Notes: a model not told the origin generated them from the sequence alone. A DNA stretch of 64,000 bases from Bacteroides ndongoniae (GCF_900108345.1 NZ_FNVV01000012.1:444978-508977); one strand, 5' to 3'. Numbered from the stretch's first letter, positions 30,830-40,203 are shown. Translations and numbers: made by a program.

Positions 30830-33124
30830 TTATTTCTTTTTCAGGTAATCGTCGAAGTAGCGGGTAATCTTTTCGTGCAGATGTACGCGGTCGCGTCCCA
30901 ACACGTTGTGGTCGTGTGTGGGATAGATGAACAGGTCGGGATAGGTGCGTGCATCCACACAGGCCTTCATGAACGACAGAGTGTGCTGAGGCACACAAGT
31001 GCGGTCGTGGTCGTCGTGGATGATGAGCAGGTGTCCCTTCAGCTGTCCGGCCAGGTTCTTCAGGTCGCACTGTTTGTAACCTTCCGGATTGGCCTGCGGC
31101 GTGTCCATATAGCGCTCGCCGTACATCACTTCGTAGAATTTCCAGTCGATGACCGGTCCGCCGGCTACGCCTACCTTGAAGATTTCGGGGTAGCGGAGCA
31201 TCAGGGCGGTAGTCATGTGTCCGCCAAAGCTCCAGCCGTGCACACCGATGCGGTCGGCGTCAACATAAGGCAGCGATTGGAGGAATTCGGCACCTTTCAC
31301 CTGATCTTTACCTTCTTCGATACCCAGGTGACGGAAAGTGCAGTTTTCGAACTCCAGACCACGGTTGCTGCTGCCACGGTTGTCGAGGGTGAGCATGATA
31401 TAACCTCTGTTGGCCATATAGATGTCCCAGCCGCGGGCGGCATAGTTCCAGTTGTTTACGAGCATCTGGGCGTGCGGGCCTCCGTATACGTAAATGATGG
31501 CGGGATATTTCTTGGCAGGGTCGAAGTCGGCCGGCTTGATGAGACGGTAGTACAGGTCAGTCTTGCCGTCGGCAGCTTTCAGCGTACCTACTTCTACGCG
31601 GGGCATGATGAAGCCTTCGAAGGGATCCTTAGCCGTGAGCAGGCGTACGGTCTCCTTGCCGTTGGCTGTCGAAGCGATGTCGATGATGCGCGGCACGTCG
31701 GGAGCCGACCAGTTGTCGAGCAGGTATGTGCCCGATGCGGAGAGTTGTGCATTGTGTACGCCCTGTCCGTTGTCCAGCAGTGTTATCTTGCCATTGTTCA
31801 CGTTCACCTTGTACACATTGCTCTGCAGAGGAGATTCCTTGGTAGCTGTGATGATGACTTCTTTCTTCTTGGTGTTGAAACCCAGAATGCCTTGTACCAG
31901 CCATTCACCTTGCGTCAGTTGCACACCTGCGGCTTCTTTGATGTTCTTTCCGCTGCCAACTTTCTGTACCAGGCTCCACATCTTTTCGATGGTTTCGGCA
32001 TCGAGTTTCTGGGGTTGGTTGGCTGAAAGTTTAGCTAAGTCGTACACGTACAGGTGATTATAGCCATCGCGCTGACTCTGATAGATGAACTTGTTGCTGT
32101 CCCACGGCAGGAAGACGATAGGAGTTTGCGGCTCCACATATTTGGGATGCGTCTCTTCGATGAGCGTCTGCATCAGTTCGCCTGTCTCGGCATTATACTG
32201 ACACAGCTTGGAGTGATTCTGGTCGCGGTTCACTTCGATGAGGAAAAGACTCTTCTCGTCGGGTGCCCACGAAATGTTGGTGAAATAACGGTCCGTCGGG
32301 TCGCCTGTATTCAGATAGACAGTCTTCTGCGTGGCAGGGTTGTAGATACCTACGCTGACCTTGTGGCTGGTCATGCCGGCCATCGGGTAGCGGATGTTCT
32401 CTACGGTGCCGATGCGGGCGGTGACGTCGACCAACGGATATTGGGTCACCATCGACTCGTCCATGCGATAGAAGGCAAGCAGGCTGCCCGTAGGACTCCA
32501 GAAGGTACCTTTGCTGATGCCGAATTCGTTGCGGTGAACCGATTGTCCGCAGACGATGCCTTCGGGCTCGTTGGTTACAGCGTGGTTGTCCACGTAGAGG
32601 TTGTTGCCTACGGTGTAGGCGATGTGTCCGCCTTCGGCAGTGAAGTCGATATTGGCTCCTTTCTGTTCTGCGGCTTGGGGATAGGCTTTTACAATCTCGT
32701 TTTTCTCGAAGTCGTAGACAATGTAACCTTTTGCGCTCTTGATGAGCATATAAGGTTTGTCGGCCCAGGGGAACTGGGTATTGTAGAAGTGTTGCAGGCT
32801 GCCGTAATTCTTTTTGCTATCAGTTCCGGCCTGTGCGCTGAGCACTTCGTTTACCTTTGCCCGGGTGGCAATCAGGGTCTCCTTACCGTTCTTTGGGTCG
32901 ACGGTCATAAGCGAGTCGACACCCGGTTTGATGCAACGGTCGCCCCACCACTGTACGCTGTACAGGTTTTCGGCATAGCGATAGGTTTCACCGCCGGGGA
33001 TGAGGTCTTCCAGCGTGGGGTATTTCTGTTCGTTCGATACGTTTTCTTGTGCCATAATGGGTGTCTCTGACAAGGTGGCCACAGCCAATAACAGGGTGGC
33101 GATGCCTTTACTGATTCTTCTCAT
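30830..33124 (-). CDS. Dipeptidyl peptidase IV, S9 family
   Basis: This 764-residue exported serine peptidase (signal IATLLLAVATLSETPIMAQE) removes X-Pro/X-Ala dipeptides from peptide N-termini. An N-terminal beta-propeller (about 40-490, DPPIV_N) precedes the alpha/beta-hydrolase domain. The nucleophile elbow is GWSFGG with Ser632. The acid is in LLIIHDDHDRT and the His is 739 in THDHNV. The Glu-binding motif of DPP-IV may correspond to YRMDES around residue 205. It sits 12 bases downstream of the RlmL-like gene, so it is co-transcribed. It likely supports peptide use in the periplasm. Confidence 0.93.
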   Translation of the reverse strand: MRRISKGIATLLLAVATLSETPIMAQENVSNEQKYPTLEDLIPGGETYRYAENLYSVQWWGDRCIKPGVDSLMTVDPKNGKETLIATRAKVNEVLSAQAGTDSKKNYGSLQHFYNTQFPWADKPYMLIKSAKGYIVYDFEKNEIVKAYPQAAEQKGANIDFTAEGGHIAYTVGNNLYVDNHAVTNEPEGIVCGQSVHRNEFGISKGTFWSPTGSLLAFYRMDESMVTQYPLVDVTARIGTVENIRYPMAGMTSHKVSVGIYNPATQKTVYLNTGDPTDRYFTNISWAPDEKSLFLIEVNRDQNHSKLCQYNAETGELMQTLIEETHPKYVEPQTPIVFLPWDSNKFIYQSQRDGYNHLYVYDLAKLSANQPQKLDAETIEKMWSLVQKVGSGKNIKEAAGVQLTQGEWLVQGILGFNTKKKEVIITATKESPLQSNVYKVNVNNGKITLLDNGQGVHNAQLSASGTYLLDNWSAPDVPRIIDIASTANGKETVRLLTAKDPFEGFIMPRVEVGTLKAADGKTDLYYRLIKPADFDPAKKYPAIIYVYGGPHAQMLVNNWNYAARGWDIYMANRGYIMLTLDNRGSSNRGLEFENCTFRHLGIEEGKDQVKGAEFLQSLPYVDADRIGVHGWSFGGHMTTALMLRYPEIFKVGVAGGPVIDWKFYEVMYGERYMDTPQANPEGYKQCDLKNLAGQLKGHLLIIHDDHDRTCVPQHTLSFMKACVDARTYPDLFIYPTHDHNVLGRDRVHLHEKITRYFDDYLKKK

Positions 33125-33136
33125 ATCTTTATGGGT

Positions 33137-34525
33137 TTATTGGTGTTTTTCTCTTCTTTTCCGTTCGGGATACGATTCGCCGGAGCGGGGTTTGCGGTCG
33201 GACTTGAACTCTTTTTTCTCCCGTGGCTGGAAGTCTTTCCGTTCACGGGGTTTGAAGTCTTTCCGTTCGCCTTCGTTGAAGCTGTGGCGTTCGCGGGGCT
33301 TGAAGTCCTTGCGGGGAGCGGCCGGACGATGTTCTTTGAAGTCTTTGGGCTCCTTGCTCAGTTCTTCTCCTTCGGCACGGAAATTCTTGTATTTTCCGTC
33401 GAATATTTCGTACTGGCGGAACTCGCAATCGAGTGCTCCGTTCAGCAGCGGTATGCGTTTGGTGGCTTTCAGCCCGATCTTGTCGAAGCATTCGTCACGG
33501 TAGGACAGAATCCAGGCCGTGTTTCCGGTAAAGGCATGTTTCAGCCGTTCGCCAATCATTTCGTAAAGTCCGAGCAGGTCGTTGCTGGATATGCGTTCGC
33601 CGTAGGGCGGATTGGTAATGATGATGCTCTTCTCCTTCGGCTGCTCGAATTGCTGGAAAGGTTGCAGCTTGAGGACAACATCTTTGCTGACACCGGCAGC
33701 CTTGATGTTGTGCATGGCTATTGTGTTGGCCTTGGGATTGTTGTCGTAGCCGTAGATTTTGTGGGTAAACTCGCGCTCCTGACTGTCGTCGTTGTAGATT
33801 TCGTCGAAAAGGTCGCGGTCGAAATCGGGCCACTTCTCGAAAGCAAATTCCTTGCGGAAGACTCCCGGAGCAATGTTGCGGGCAATGAGTGCCGCTTCGA
33901 TGGGGATGGTTCCCGAACCACACATAGGGTCGATGAGGTCGCACTCGCCATGCCAGCCTGTCATCAGGATCATACCGGCTGCCAGTACCTCGTTCAGCGG
34001 TGCTTCGACAGCTTCCTGACGGTATCCGCGGCGGTGAAGCGACTCGCCGCTGGAGTCGAGCGAAAGCGTACAGTTGTTTTCGGCAATGTGGATGTTGAGC
34101 AGTACATCCGGCTTGTTGATGCGTACGTTGGGACGTTTTCCTGTTTTTTCACGGAAATAGTCGACGATGGCATCTTTTATCCTGTATGAAACGAATTTGC
34201 TGTGGCGGAACTCTTCGCTGAAGACTACGGCGTCTATGGCGAAACTGTTGTCTACGCTCAGATAGTCTTCCCAATGGATGGCTTTGATCTGCTCGTATAC
34301 TTCATCGGCATCCTGGGCTGTAAAGTGCTTGATAGGCTTCAGAATGCGGATGGCGGTACGCAGGCAGAAGTTGGCCTTGTACATCATTTCTTTGTCTCCA
34401 CTGAAGGATACCATACGGCGTCCTATCTGAATGTCATTGGCTCCTAATGCAGTCAGTTCTGCTGCCAGGACTTCTTCCAATCCCTGGAAGGTTTTTGCAA
34501 TCATTTCAAAAGGTTGTTCGCTCAT
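33137..34525 (-). CDS. THUMP-domain RNA guanine-N2 methyltransferase (RlmL/YpsC-like) with basic tail
   Basis: This 462-residue protein has an N-terminal ferredoxin-like/THUMP region (1-160) and a Rossmann methyltransferase domain with SAM-site DPMCGSGTIPIEAAL and catalytic NPPYGERI, as in 23S rRNA m2G2445 methyltransferases. After about residue 390 comes a roughly 70-residue Lys/Arg-rich tail made of repeats of the type RKDFKPRER (with RKDFQPREK, KEFKSDRKPR). This is probably disordered and RNA-binding. It has no RlmK half, unlike the fused E. coli enzyme. It is first of the RlmL-like, DPP-IV, purD run. Confidence 0.9.
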   Translation of the reverse strand: MSEQPFEMIAKTFQGLEEVLAAELTALGANDIQIGRRMVSFSGDKEMMYKANFCLRTAIRILKPIKHFTAQDADEVYEQIKAIHWEDYLSVDNSFAIDAVVFSEEFRHSKFVSYRIKDAIVDYFREKTGKRPNVRINKPDVLLNIHIAENNCTLSLDSSGESLHRRGYRQEAVEAPLNEVLAAGMILMTGWHGECDLIDPMCGSGTIPIEAALIARNIAPGVFRKEFAFEKWPDFDRDLFDEIYNDDSQEREFTHKIYGYDNNPKANTIAMHNIKAAGVSKDVVLKLQPFQQFEQPKEKSIIITNPPYGERISSNDLLGLYEMIGERLKHAFTGNTAWILSYRDECFDKIGLKATKRIPLLNGALDCEFRQYEIFDGKYKNFRAEGEELSKEPKDFKEHRPAAPRKDFKPRERHSFNEGERKDFKPRERKDFQPREKKEFKSDRKPRSGESYPERKRREKHQ

Positions 34526-34549
34526 TGCTATGTTGTTTTAGATTTAGTT

Positions 34550-34610
34550 GACAAGTGGACGAGGCTTCAGGCTACAAGGCATATTCTTGTTTGTTTCTCG
34601 TCCACTTGTC
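34550..34610. repeat. Inverted repeat between cysE and the RlmL-like gene
   Basis: GACAAGTGGACGAG (34550-34563) and CTCGTCCACTTGTC (34597-34610) are perfect 14-bp arms. The motif is related to the GACGAG/GACAAG repeats at 16.7 and 38.8 kb. It probably forms a transcript hairpin. Confidence 0.65.
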
Positions 34611-34628
34611 TCTCGTCTACTGTGTTCT

Positions 34629-35528
34629 TTATCTTTTGGCTTTGGTCTGTACAATGCGGGCACCGGCCTGAACGTTTTCCGTTACCCAGATATTGCCGCC
34701 TACGGTGGCTCCCTTACCTACGGTGATACGTCCCAGGATGGTGGCGTTGGAGTAGACGATGACGTCGTCTTCCAGAATGGGGTGGCGGGGGATGCCTTTG
34801 ATGGGCTTTCCGTCTTCGTCGAGCGGGAAACTCTTGGCTCCGAGGGTTACTCCCTGATACAGCTTCACATTGTTGCCGATGATGCAGGTTTCGCCGATTA
34901 CGACGCCTGTGCCGTGGTCGATGGTAAAGTGGCTTCCGATTTGTGCACCCGGATGGATGTCGATTCCCGTTTCGCTATGCGCCATTTCGGTGATGATGCG
35001 CGGGATGAGGGGAACTCCCAGAACAAGCAGTTCGTGGGCTATGCGGTAATTGCTGATGGCACGGATGGCAGGATAGCAGCTGATGACTTCGCCAAACGAG
35101 TGGGCGGCAGGGTCGCCGTTGTAGGCAGCTTCGACGTCGGTAGCCAGTATGCGCCGCAACTGGGGCAGGTGGCTGATGAACTTGGCTGCAATCTGGGCGG
35201 CTTCTTCCCGTTGCACTTCGGTGCAGCTGCTGCATTCGCCGTCGCTTCCGAAGCAGAGTCCTGCCAGAATCTGATCGGTCAGCAGATCGAAGAGACGCTC
35301 TACGTTGACGCCGATATGATAGGTAACAGTGCGGCTGTTGACCGTTGAATTGCCAAAATAGCCGGGGAAGATGATGGCTCGTGCCAGTTCGATAATGTCG
35401 CGCAAGGCTTGGGCTGATGGCAAGGGATTGCCGTCGGTGTGTTGATGAAACAGTCCTTTGTATGATTCGCTTTCCGATAGCTCATCGACTGCCTGTGTCA
35501 AGATGTGAGTAAAGTTGAGTGGACTCAT
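34629..35528 (-). CDS. cysE: Serine O-acetyltransferase
   Basis: This 299-residue enzyme makes O-acetylserine for cysteine synthesis. It has a helical N-terminal part and a C-terminal left-handed beta-helix with hexapeptide repeats (GIDIHPGAQIGSHFTIDHGT, GVVIGETCIIGNNVKLYQGV, TLGAKSFP). The EpsC/CysE active-site His residues appear in DIHPGA and IDHGTG. The frame is open to 35687, but ATG 35528 (MSPLNFTHIL) is preferred because a TACCTTTG -7 element (35567-35560) lies just upstream of it, inside the longer frame. No cysK was found nearby. Confidence 0.93.
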   Translation of the reverse strand: MSPLNFTHILTQAVDELSESESYKGLFHQHTDGNPLPSAQALRDIIELARAIIFPGYFGNSTVNSRTVTYHIGVNVERLFDLLTDQILAGLCFGSDGECSSCTEVQREEAAQIAAKFISHLPQLRRILATDVEAAYNGDPAAHSFGEVISCYPAIRAISNYRIAHELLVLGVPLIPRIITEMAHSETGIDIHPGAQIGSHFTIDHGTGVVIGETCIIGNNVKLYQGVTLGAKSFPLDEDGKPIKGIPRHPILEDDVIVYSNATILGRITVGKGATVGGNIWVTENVQAGARIVQTKAKR

Positions 35529-35559
35529 TATGCTATCCTTTATGTTAATAAAGTGTCGG

Positions 35560-35567
35560 CAAAGGTA
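35560..35567 (-). promoter_or_regulatory. -7 promoter element for cysE
   Basis: TACCTTTG on the minus strand, about 32-39 bases upstream of the chosen ATG. No matching -33 TTTG was seen. Confidence 0.45.
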
Positions 35568-35722
35568 CAAAGTATTCAGCAAATTTCCTAAATATCCCTC
35601 ATTTATAGTTAGGTAATTGCAAGAAATCCGGGTGCAAACGGTACAATCGGGCGTGTGTTGCTGATGAAACGCCTGTGCCGTTGGCATCCGGATTGGGATG
35701 AGTATGCGCTTGTCGCCGGTGA

Positions 35723-36631
35723 TTACCGGGTGGCAGTGTGCTTATGATAGAAGAACATGAAGTAAATGCCGATGATGACAAACGGTATGCTGAGCCATTG
35801 TCCCATGTTCAGCCTCATGCTGTCTTCGAAGGCTACCTGATTCTCCTTCAGGAACTCGATGAAGAAACGGAAGACAAATATTTCCGTCAGGCAAAGGCCG
35901 AAGAAGAAGCCGCGGGGATAGGGCAACGAGGCATCGAGCTGCATGGACGACGACTTGCGTTGCGTGGTGCTGAAGTCGGTCTCCAGTTTGTCTTCCTGCT
36001 TTTTCTGTTCTCTCTTATAGAGGTAGAACATGCCTAGCGCAAAGATGAAGTAGGCGATGGCTTCGTAAAGCTGTGCCGGATGACGGGGAACCGCGTCTAC
36101 CCGCTCGAATACGAACGCCCAGGGGACGTTGGTAGGCATACCGATGATTTCGGAGTTCATCAGGTTGGCCAGACGGATGCAGCAGGCAGTGATGGGGGTG
36201 GCTACGGCAATCATGTCGAGTACGTCCATGTAGTGCATCTTTGTCTTGCGGCAGTAGAGCCACAGGGCAATGATGAGGCCCAACGTTCCGCCGTGACTGG
36301 CAAGGCCTGCATAGCCGGTAAACTTCCATCCGCCGTCGGGCAGGAACTTGATGGGAAGTACCATTTCCCAGAAGTGGTGCAGATAGTATTCGGGCTCGTA
36401 GAACAGGCAGTGCCCCAGACGCGCACCTATCAGAATGCCGAAAAAGCAGTAGAAGAACAGTGGGTCGAAGAGGCTGTCGGCTATTTTACGGTCGCGGTAC
36501 TGCCGGCGTACGATGAAATAGGCAAAGGCCAGGCCGATAATCCACAAGAGTCCGTAGTAGCGGATGGAGATGCCGAAAAGGTTGAACAGTTCGGGATCGG
36601 GATTCCAGTTGATGCTGAGTAGTGGTAACAT
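35723..36631 (-). CDS. lgt: Prolipoprotein diacylglyceryl transferase
   Basis: This 302-residue inner-membrane enzyme transfers diacylglycerol onto the lipobox cysteine of prolipoproteins, an essential first step for the many lipoproteins in this window. It has about seven helices, with the Lgt motifs [37 protein letters not shown] and [15 protein letters not shown], and [20 protein letters not shown]. The C-terminus is [13 protein letters not shown] Bacteroidota-type insertion near residues 215-240 is Lys/Glu/Ser-rich. It is on the same strand as the PanE-like gene upstream, 88 bases away. Confidence 0.96.
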   Translation of the reverse strand: MLPLLSINWNPDPELFNLFGISIRYYGLLWIIGLAFAYFIVRRQYRDRKIADSLFDPLFFYCFFGILIGARLGHCLFYEPEYYLHHFWEMVLPIKFLPDGGWKFTGYAGLASHGGTLGLIIALWLYCRKTKMHYMDVLDMIAVATPITACCIRLANLMNSEIIGMPTNVPWAFVFERVDAVPRHPAQLYEAIAYFIFALGMFYLYKREQKKQEDKLETDFSTTQRKSSSMQLDASLPYPRGFFFGLCLTEIFVFRFFIEFLKENQVAFEDSMRLNMGQWLSIPFVIIGIYFMFFYHKHTATR

Positions 36632-36719
36632 GACGTATCTTTATTCGTTAGTTAGATTATTGTTCTTGTTTACAGCTGCCAAAAGTAGCTTTTATTCGGC
36701 AAAGGACAAAATCTGCGTG

Positions 36720-37634
36720 TCACAGATTTCGGAACTTTTCCGCCACCATGCGATAGGTGGGGATGTCGATGCCCTGTGCTTCGGCAGCGGCAATCATGTC
36801 GAACAGCAATCCTTGTACTTCGCTTTCGTGTCCGCGGGCCAGGTCTTTCTGCATGGAGGCGGTGCTGTGCGGGTCGAGCTTGTCCATCACTTTCAGGTTG
36901 TACTCCACCAGGTCTTCTTTCGGTTCGATGCCCAGCTTGCGGCCCAGGGCAGCACTTTCGCGCGAGAGGCCGATGAAGGTGTCGCGTACGGGACCGGGCT
37001 TCTGTACTTCGCCCATGGGCACGTCGTAGTAGGCTCCGGTGACGGCCATGGCCGAGATGAACGACCACTTGACGAAGGTGTCGCGGTTGATGTCGTCGGA
37101 CAGTTCGGCCTTGATGCCGCTTTCCTGTAGGTCGCGTTGCACAGCTTCCAGTGTTTCACGGGGAACAACCGTTCCCTGATGGGCACCGAATACCAGACGG
37201 AATATCCGTCCCATTTGGGTGATTTCGCCCTTACCGCTGACGAAGCCTACGATGTAGATGCAGCCGTCGAGCACCGTTACGCCGGGTACCAGTCGCTGGA
37301 TGCGAGGGCCTGTGCCGTAGACGTTGAGGATGGGGATGACAACGGTTTCGGGTTTCGAAGCCCGGCGGATGAGGTCGGTGATGGAGTCGATGGAGTAACC
37401 TTTGACGCAGACGAAGATGACGTCGGCTTTGTCCTGATATTCTTCGGCCGTGCAGGCGGGGATGTTCAGGGTATGTTCGCCTTTCAAGTCGCTGTGAAGG
37501 CGTAGTCCGTGTTCGCGAATGGCGGCCAGATGTTCGCCGCGGGCAATGCAGGTGACGTTTTTACCTGCCAGTGCCAGGAAGGCAGCGATGCTTCCGCCTA
37601 CGCCGCCGGTACCTGCAATAAGATAGTTCTTCAT
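36720..37634 (-). CDS. panE: 2-dehydropantoate 2-reductase (ketopantoate reductase family)
   Basis: This 304-residue NADPH-dependent reductase is from the ApbA/PanE family, which makes pantoate for coenzyme A. The N-terminal dinucleotide motif is AGTGGVGGSIAAFLA. The helical C-terminal domain has the catalytic Lys/Asn/Glu region INRDTFVKWSFISAMAVTGA and HSTASMQKDLARGHESEVQG (S-M-x-x-D..G...E typical of PanE). Family membership is secure. Several PanE paralogues act on other 2-oxoacids, so the gene symbol is likely rather than certain. Confidence 0.85.
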   Translation of the reverse strand: MKNYLIAGTGGVGGSIAAFLALAGKNVTCIARGEHLAAIREHGLRLHSDLKGEHTLNIPACTAEEYQDKADVIFVCVKGYSIDSITDLIRRASKPETVVIPILNVYGTGPRIQRLVPGVTVLDGCIYIVGFVSGKGEITQMGRIFRLVFGAHQGTVVPRETLEAVQRDLQESGIKAELSDDINRDTFVKWSFISAMAVTGAYYDVPMGEVQKPGPVRDTFIGLSRESAALGRKLGIEPKEDLVEYNLKVMDKLDPHSTASMQKDLARGHESEVQGLLFDMIAAAEAQGIDIPTYRMVAEKFRNL

Positions 37635-37669
37635 GATGTATTTGTTTTTGAGGGTTGATATTTTAGTCG

Positions 37670-37816
37670 TTATTTATTCGTTCCGTCATACCGAACTACA
37701 GTCTTTTCGGCAGTTGTCGCAAATTTTGCGACAACTGTCAGATTGGCAATTTCTTCTTTTAGTGTATTCCCTATATGCTTACCTGTTGTTTTGATTTCTC
37801 CTTCCTGCTTTTCCAT
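37670..37816 (-). pseudogene. Small ORF, possible relic of a RhuM-like gene
   Basis: A 48-codon frame starts at ATG 37816 (MEKQEGEIKTTGKHIGNTLK) and contains LTVVAKFATTAEKTVVRYDG. This recalls the '-VVAKFATTA-DGK-Y-V-YYNLD-' segment of RhuM/virulence-associated proteins, but the reading ends right there. If so, only an N-terminal scrap remains. It also contains a 27-base palindrome (37711-37737). It could instead be a chance ORF. No function is claimed. Confidence 0.35.
37711..37737. repeat. 27-base near-perfect palindrome
   Basis: CAGTTGTCGCAAA and TTTGCGACAACTG are 13-bp arms around a single central T. It falls inside the small ORF at 37670-37816 and in the gap between the PanE-like gene and the next minus-strand gene. 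It could be a protein-binding site or hairpin, or reflect the coding of VVAKFATT. Confidence 0.6.
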
Positions 37817-37859
37817 ATCTGTAAGAATGAGGTTTGTTATTCTGTTATGATTCGAGGGT

Positions 37860-38672
37860 TTAACTGCCTTTCCCTGTCACATACTGTTCTTTCTCCATAT
37901 AGTAGATTCCTTCGCCGCGGTCGCCGTTGTCCAAGTCCTCCAGTTCTACCTTGAAGACGTGATAGGGCAGGGCGGTGTCTTGTTTGGGACGATCTACGGT
38001 GAGCAGGTAGGCGTTTCCCCATTCGTCGGCCGAAAAGTATTCTTTGATTTCCTGTTTCATCAGGATGGGGACTTCTTCGCCGTTTATCCAGACGGTAGCT
38101 TTCAGACGGTCGAGGATGGGAGCCAGGCGGACGGCGCGTGCATCGTCGCGTGCAGCTCCTTGTTCGATGTTGCTCACGTCTTGGGCATGTTGGGCTTTAT
38201 CCGCTTCCATCTGTTGGAAACGGGTCAGGCTCATGGGGCGGACGAATATCTGATAGCAGGGCATGGCGCCGGGGATGCGGAACACGCGCAGGCCGTAGAC
38301 TTCCATGCGGTGGTAGCGGATATCGAGCGTAGTGTCGCGGTCGGCAATGAAATCCCATGCCCAGAATTCGAGCCGTTGGTCGGCGGCCGGCAGGGTCGAA
38401 CCTTTTGGGGTGTGCGGATAGGTATCCATGCGCAGAGCGCCCATGCTTTGGTATTTCCCACGGGGAAGGCGCACCGTGTAGCGTCCGTCGGCATTTGTCA
38501 TGCCTTGGACTACATCGTCGAACGACGGTGTTTGCCAGAAGAGTGAACAGCTGTCGATGGGGTGTCCTTCGTAGTCGGTCACCCGTCCGCTGATGGTTAC
38601 ACTGTCGGTTGCGGTCTGTGCCTGTAGGGGGAGAACCAGAAAGGCGAGGAGGAATAAAAGGATTGCTTTCAT
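37860..38672 (-). CDS. Exported protein with carboxypeptidase-like regulatory domain
   Basis: This 270-residue protein has signal peptide MKAILLFLLAFLVLPLQAQ. An N-terminal CarboxypepD_reg-like beta-sandwich follows (VTISGRVTDYEGHPIDSCSLFW ... TNADGRYTVRLPRGKYQSM), the kind of domain that precedes TonB-dependent receptors. No receptor barrel follows here. The remaining 170 residues have no recognised family. It probably lies in the periplasm or outer envelope. Function unknown. Confidence 0.7.
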   Translation of the reverse strand: MKAILLFLLAFLVLPLQAQTATDSVTISGRVTDYEGHPIDSCSLFWQTPSFDDVVQGMTNADGRYTVRLPRGKYQSMGALRMDTYPHTPKGSTLPAADQRLEFWAWDFIADRDTTLDIRYHRMEVYGLRVFRIPGAMPCYQIFVRPMSLTRFQQMEADKAQHAQDVSNIEQGAARDDARAVRLAPILDRLKATVWINGEEVPILMKQEIKEYFSADEWGNAYLLTVDRPKQDTALPYHVFKVELEDLDNGDRGEGIYYMEKEQYVTGKGS

Positions 38673-38763
38673 TGGCTTGCGCTTGTTTTTCTAATTGGGG
38701 ATTACAGACCGGAGAAGGCTCGGGCATATCTCCCGCAAAGCCTTCTCCGTCTATTCTCTTATA

Positions 38764-38812
38764 ACCTTGTCAACTCGTCAACTTGTCAACTCGTTAACTC
38801 GTCAACTCAACT
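38764..38812. repeat. CTTGTCAACTCGTCAAC simple repeats
   Basis: About five copies of TCAACTCG/TCAACTTG-type 8-9-base units lie just after the ychF stop codon on its downstream side. The same motif family occurs at 16.67-16.90 and 27.87-27.90 kb. No coding capacity. Confidence 0.65.
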
Positions 38813-39916
38813 TTACACGTTGAAACGGAAGTGCATGATGTCGCCGTCCTGCACCACGTAGTCCTTGCCTTCGATGCTGAGCTTACCAGCTTCGCGCACG
38901 GCGGCTTCGGAACCGTACTTGATGTAGTCGTCGTACTTAATGACCTCGGCGCGGATGAAGCCTTTCTCGAAGTCGGTGTGGATGACACCGGCACATTGCG
39001 GAGCTTTCCAACCCTTGTGGTAGGTCCAGGCTTTCACTTCCATTTCGCCGGCGGTGATAAAGGTCTCCAGATTGAGCAGACTGTAGATGGCCTTGATGAG
39101 GCGGTTGCAGCCGCTTTCCTTCAGACCGAGGTCTTCGAGGAACATCTGTTTCTCTTCGTAAGTCTCCAGTTCGGCAATGTCGGCTTCGGTCTGTGCGGAG
39201 ATAATCATCAGCTGGGCGTCCTCGCCCTTGATGGCTTCGCGTACCTGCTCGACGTAAGCGTTGCCGGTGGCGGCAGAGGTGTCGTCGACGTTGCACACGT
39301 AGAGGACGGGTTTGGTAGTAAGCAGGAACATCTGCTTGGCGCAGACTTCCTCTTCTTCATTTTCGCAAGTCACGGTGCGGGCGCTGAGACCCTGTTCGAG
39401 GGCTTCCTTGTAGCGCAGCAGCAGGCCGTATTCTATCTTGGCCATCTTGTCGCCGCCCACCTTGGCTACCTTTTCTACGCGCTTGATGCGGTTTTCTACG
39501 GTTTCAAGGTCTTTCAGCTGGAGCTCGGTGTCGATGATTTCCTTGTCGCGCACGGGGTTGACGGAGCCGTCTACGTGGACGATGTTACCGTTGTCGAAGC
39601 AGCGCAGCACGTGGATGATGGCGTCGCACTCGCGGATGTTGCCCAGGAACTGGTTGCCCAGGCCTTCGCCCTTGCTGGCACCTTTGACGAGGCCGGCAAT
39701 GTCGACAATGTCGCACACGGCGGGAACGATGCGTCCCGGATGTACAATCTCGGCCAGGCGGGTCAGACGCTCGTCGGGCACGGATACCTGGCCCATTTGG
39801 GCGTCGATGGTACAGAAGGGGAAGTTGGCTGCCTGTGCCTTTGCGCTGGACAGGCAGTTGAAAAGGGTGGATTTTCCCACGTTGGGAAGGCCCACGATAC
39901 CTGCTTTTAATGCCAT
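38813..39916 (-). CDS. ychF: Redox-regulated ATPase YchF (Obg-family)
   Basis: This 367-residue P-loop protein binds ATP rather than GTP and associates with ribosomes. It shows the P-loop GLPNVGKSTLFNCLSSA, the switch motifs DIVDIAGLVKGASKGEGLGN and a Bacteroidota YchF core (DAIIHVLRCFDNGNIVHV). A coiled coil and the C-terminal TGS domain follow (AGVIHTDFEKGFIRAEVIKY, GKDYVVQDGDIMHFRFNV). Length is normal for the family. The start MALKAGIVGLPNVG is the standard one. Confidence 0.96.
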   Translation of the reverse strand: MALKAGIVGLPNVGKSTLFNCLSSAKAQAANFPFCTIDAQMGQVSVPDERLTRLAEIVHPGRIVPAVCDIVDIAGLVKGASKGEGLGNQFLGNIRECDAIIHVLRCFDNGNIVHVDGSVNPVRDKEIIDTELQLKDLETVENRIKRVEKVAKVGGDKMAKIEYGLLLRYKEALEQGLSARTVTCENEEEEVCAKQMFLLTTKPVLYVCNVDDTSAATGNAYVEQVREAIKGEDAQLMIISAQTEADIAELETYEEKQMFLEDLGLKESGCNRLIKAIYSLLNLETFITAGEMEVKAWTYHKGWKAPQCAGVIHTDFEKGFIRAEVIKYDDYIKYGSEAAVREAGKLSIEGKDYVVQDGDIMHFRFNV

Positions 39917-40203
39917 AAGTCTATCTTGTTTTTAGTTATTGTTCAGTTAATTGGCTGCAAAGATAATGCTTTTTCTTCGTTTCCTTCTATTATTTAGAGG
40001 TAATAAACGTTTGTATGGGGCGGGGCGAAAGCGGAAGAAGAACGAGAAGCACGGTGTCGGGAAACAGGGAATTGTGCTTTCGGAATGATAGCATTTGGCG
40101 CTTTTGGCTGACGAAGCATTTCTTCGGTTAACGGAAAATAGCGTGGAAAGAGGGCGATTTCGTTAGTCAAATTGCATGAATATGTGCGTGAATTGCCAGC
40201 ATG

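Noticed and set aside
30539..32026. 495-codon plus-strand frame across purD and the DPP-IV gene
   Set aside because: It is antisense to two well-recognised genes, spans their junction and shows no family features.
38831..39910. 359-codon plus-strand frame opposite ychF
   Set aside because: Shadow frame of a conserved gene, Val/Asp/Gly-rich without recognisable motifs.
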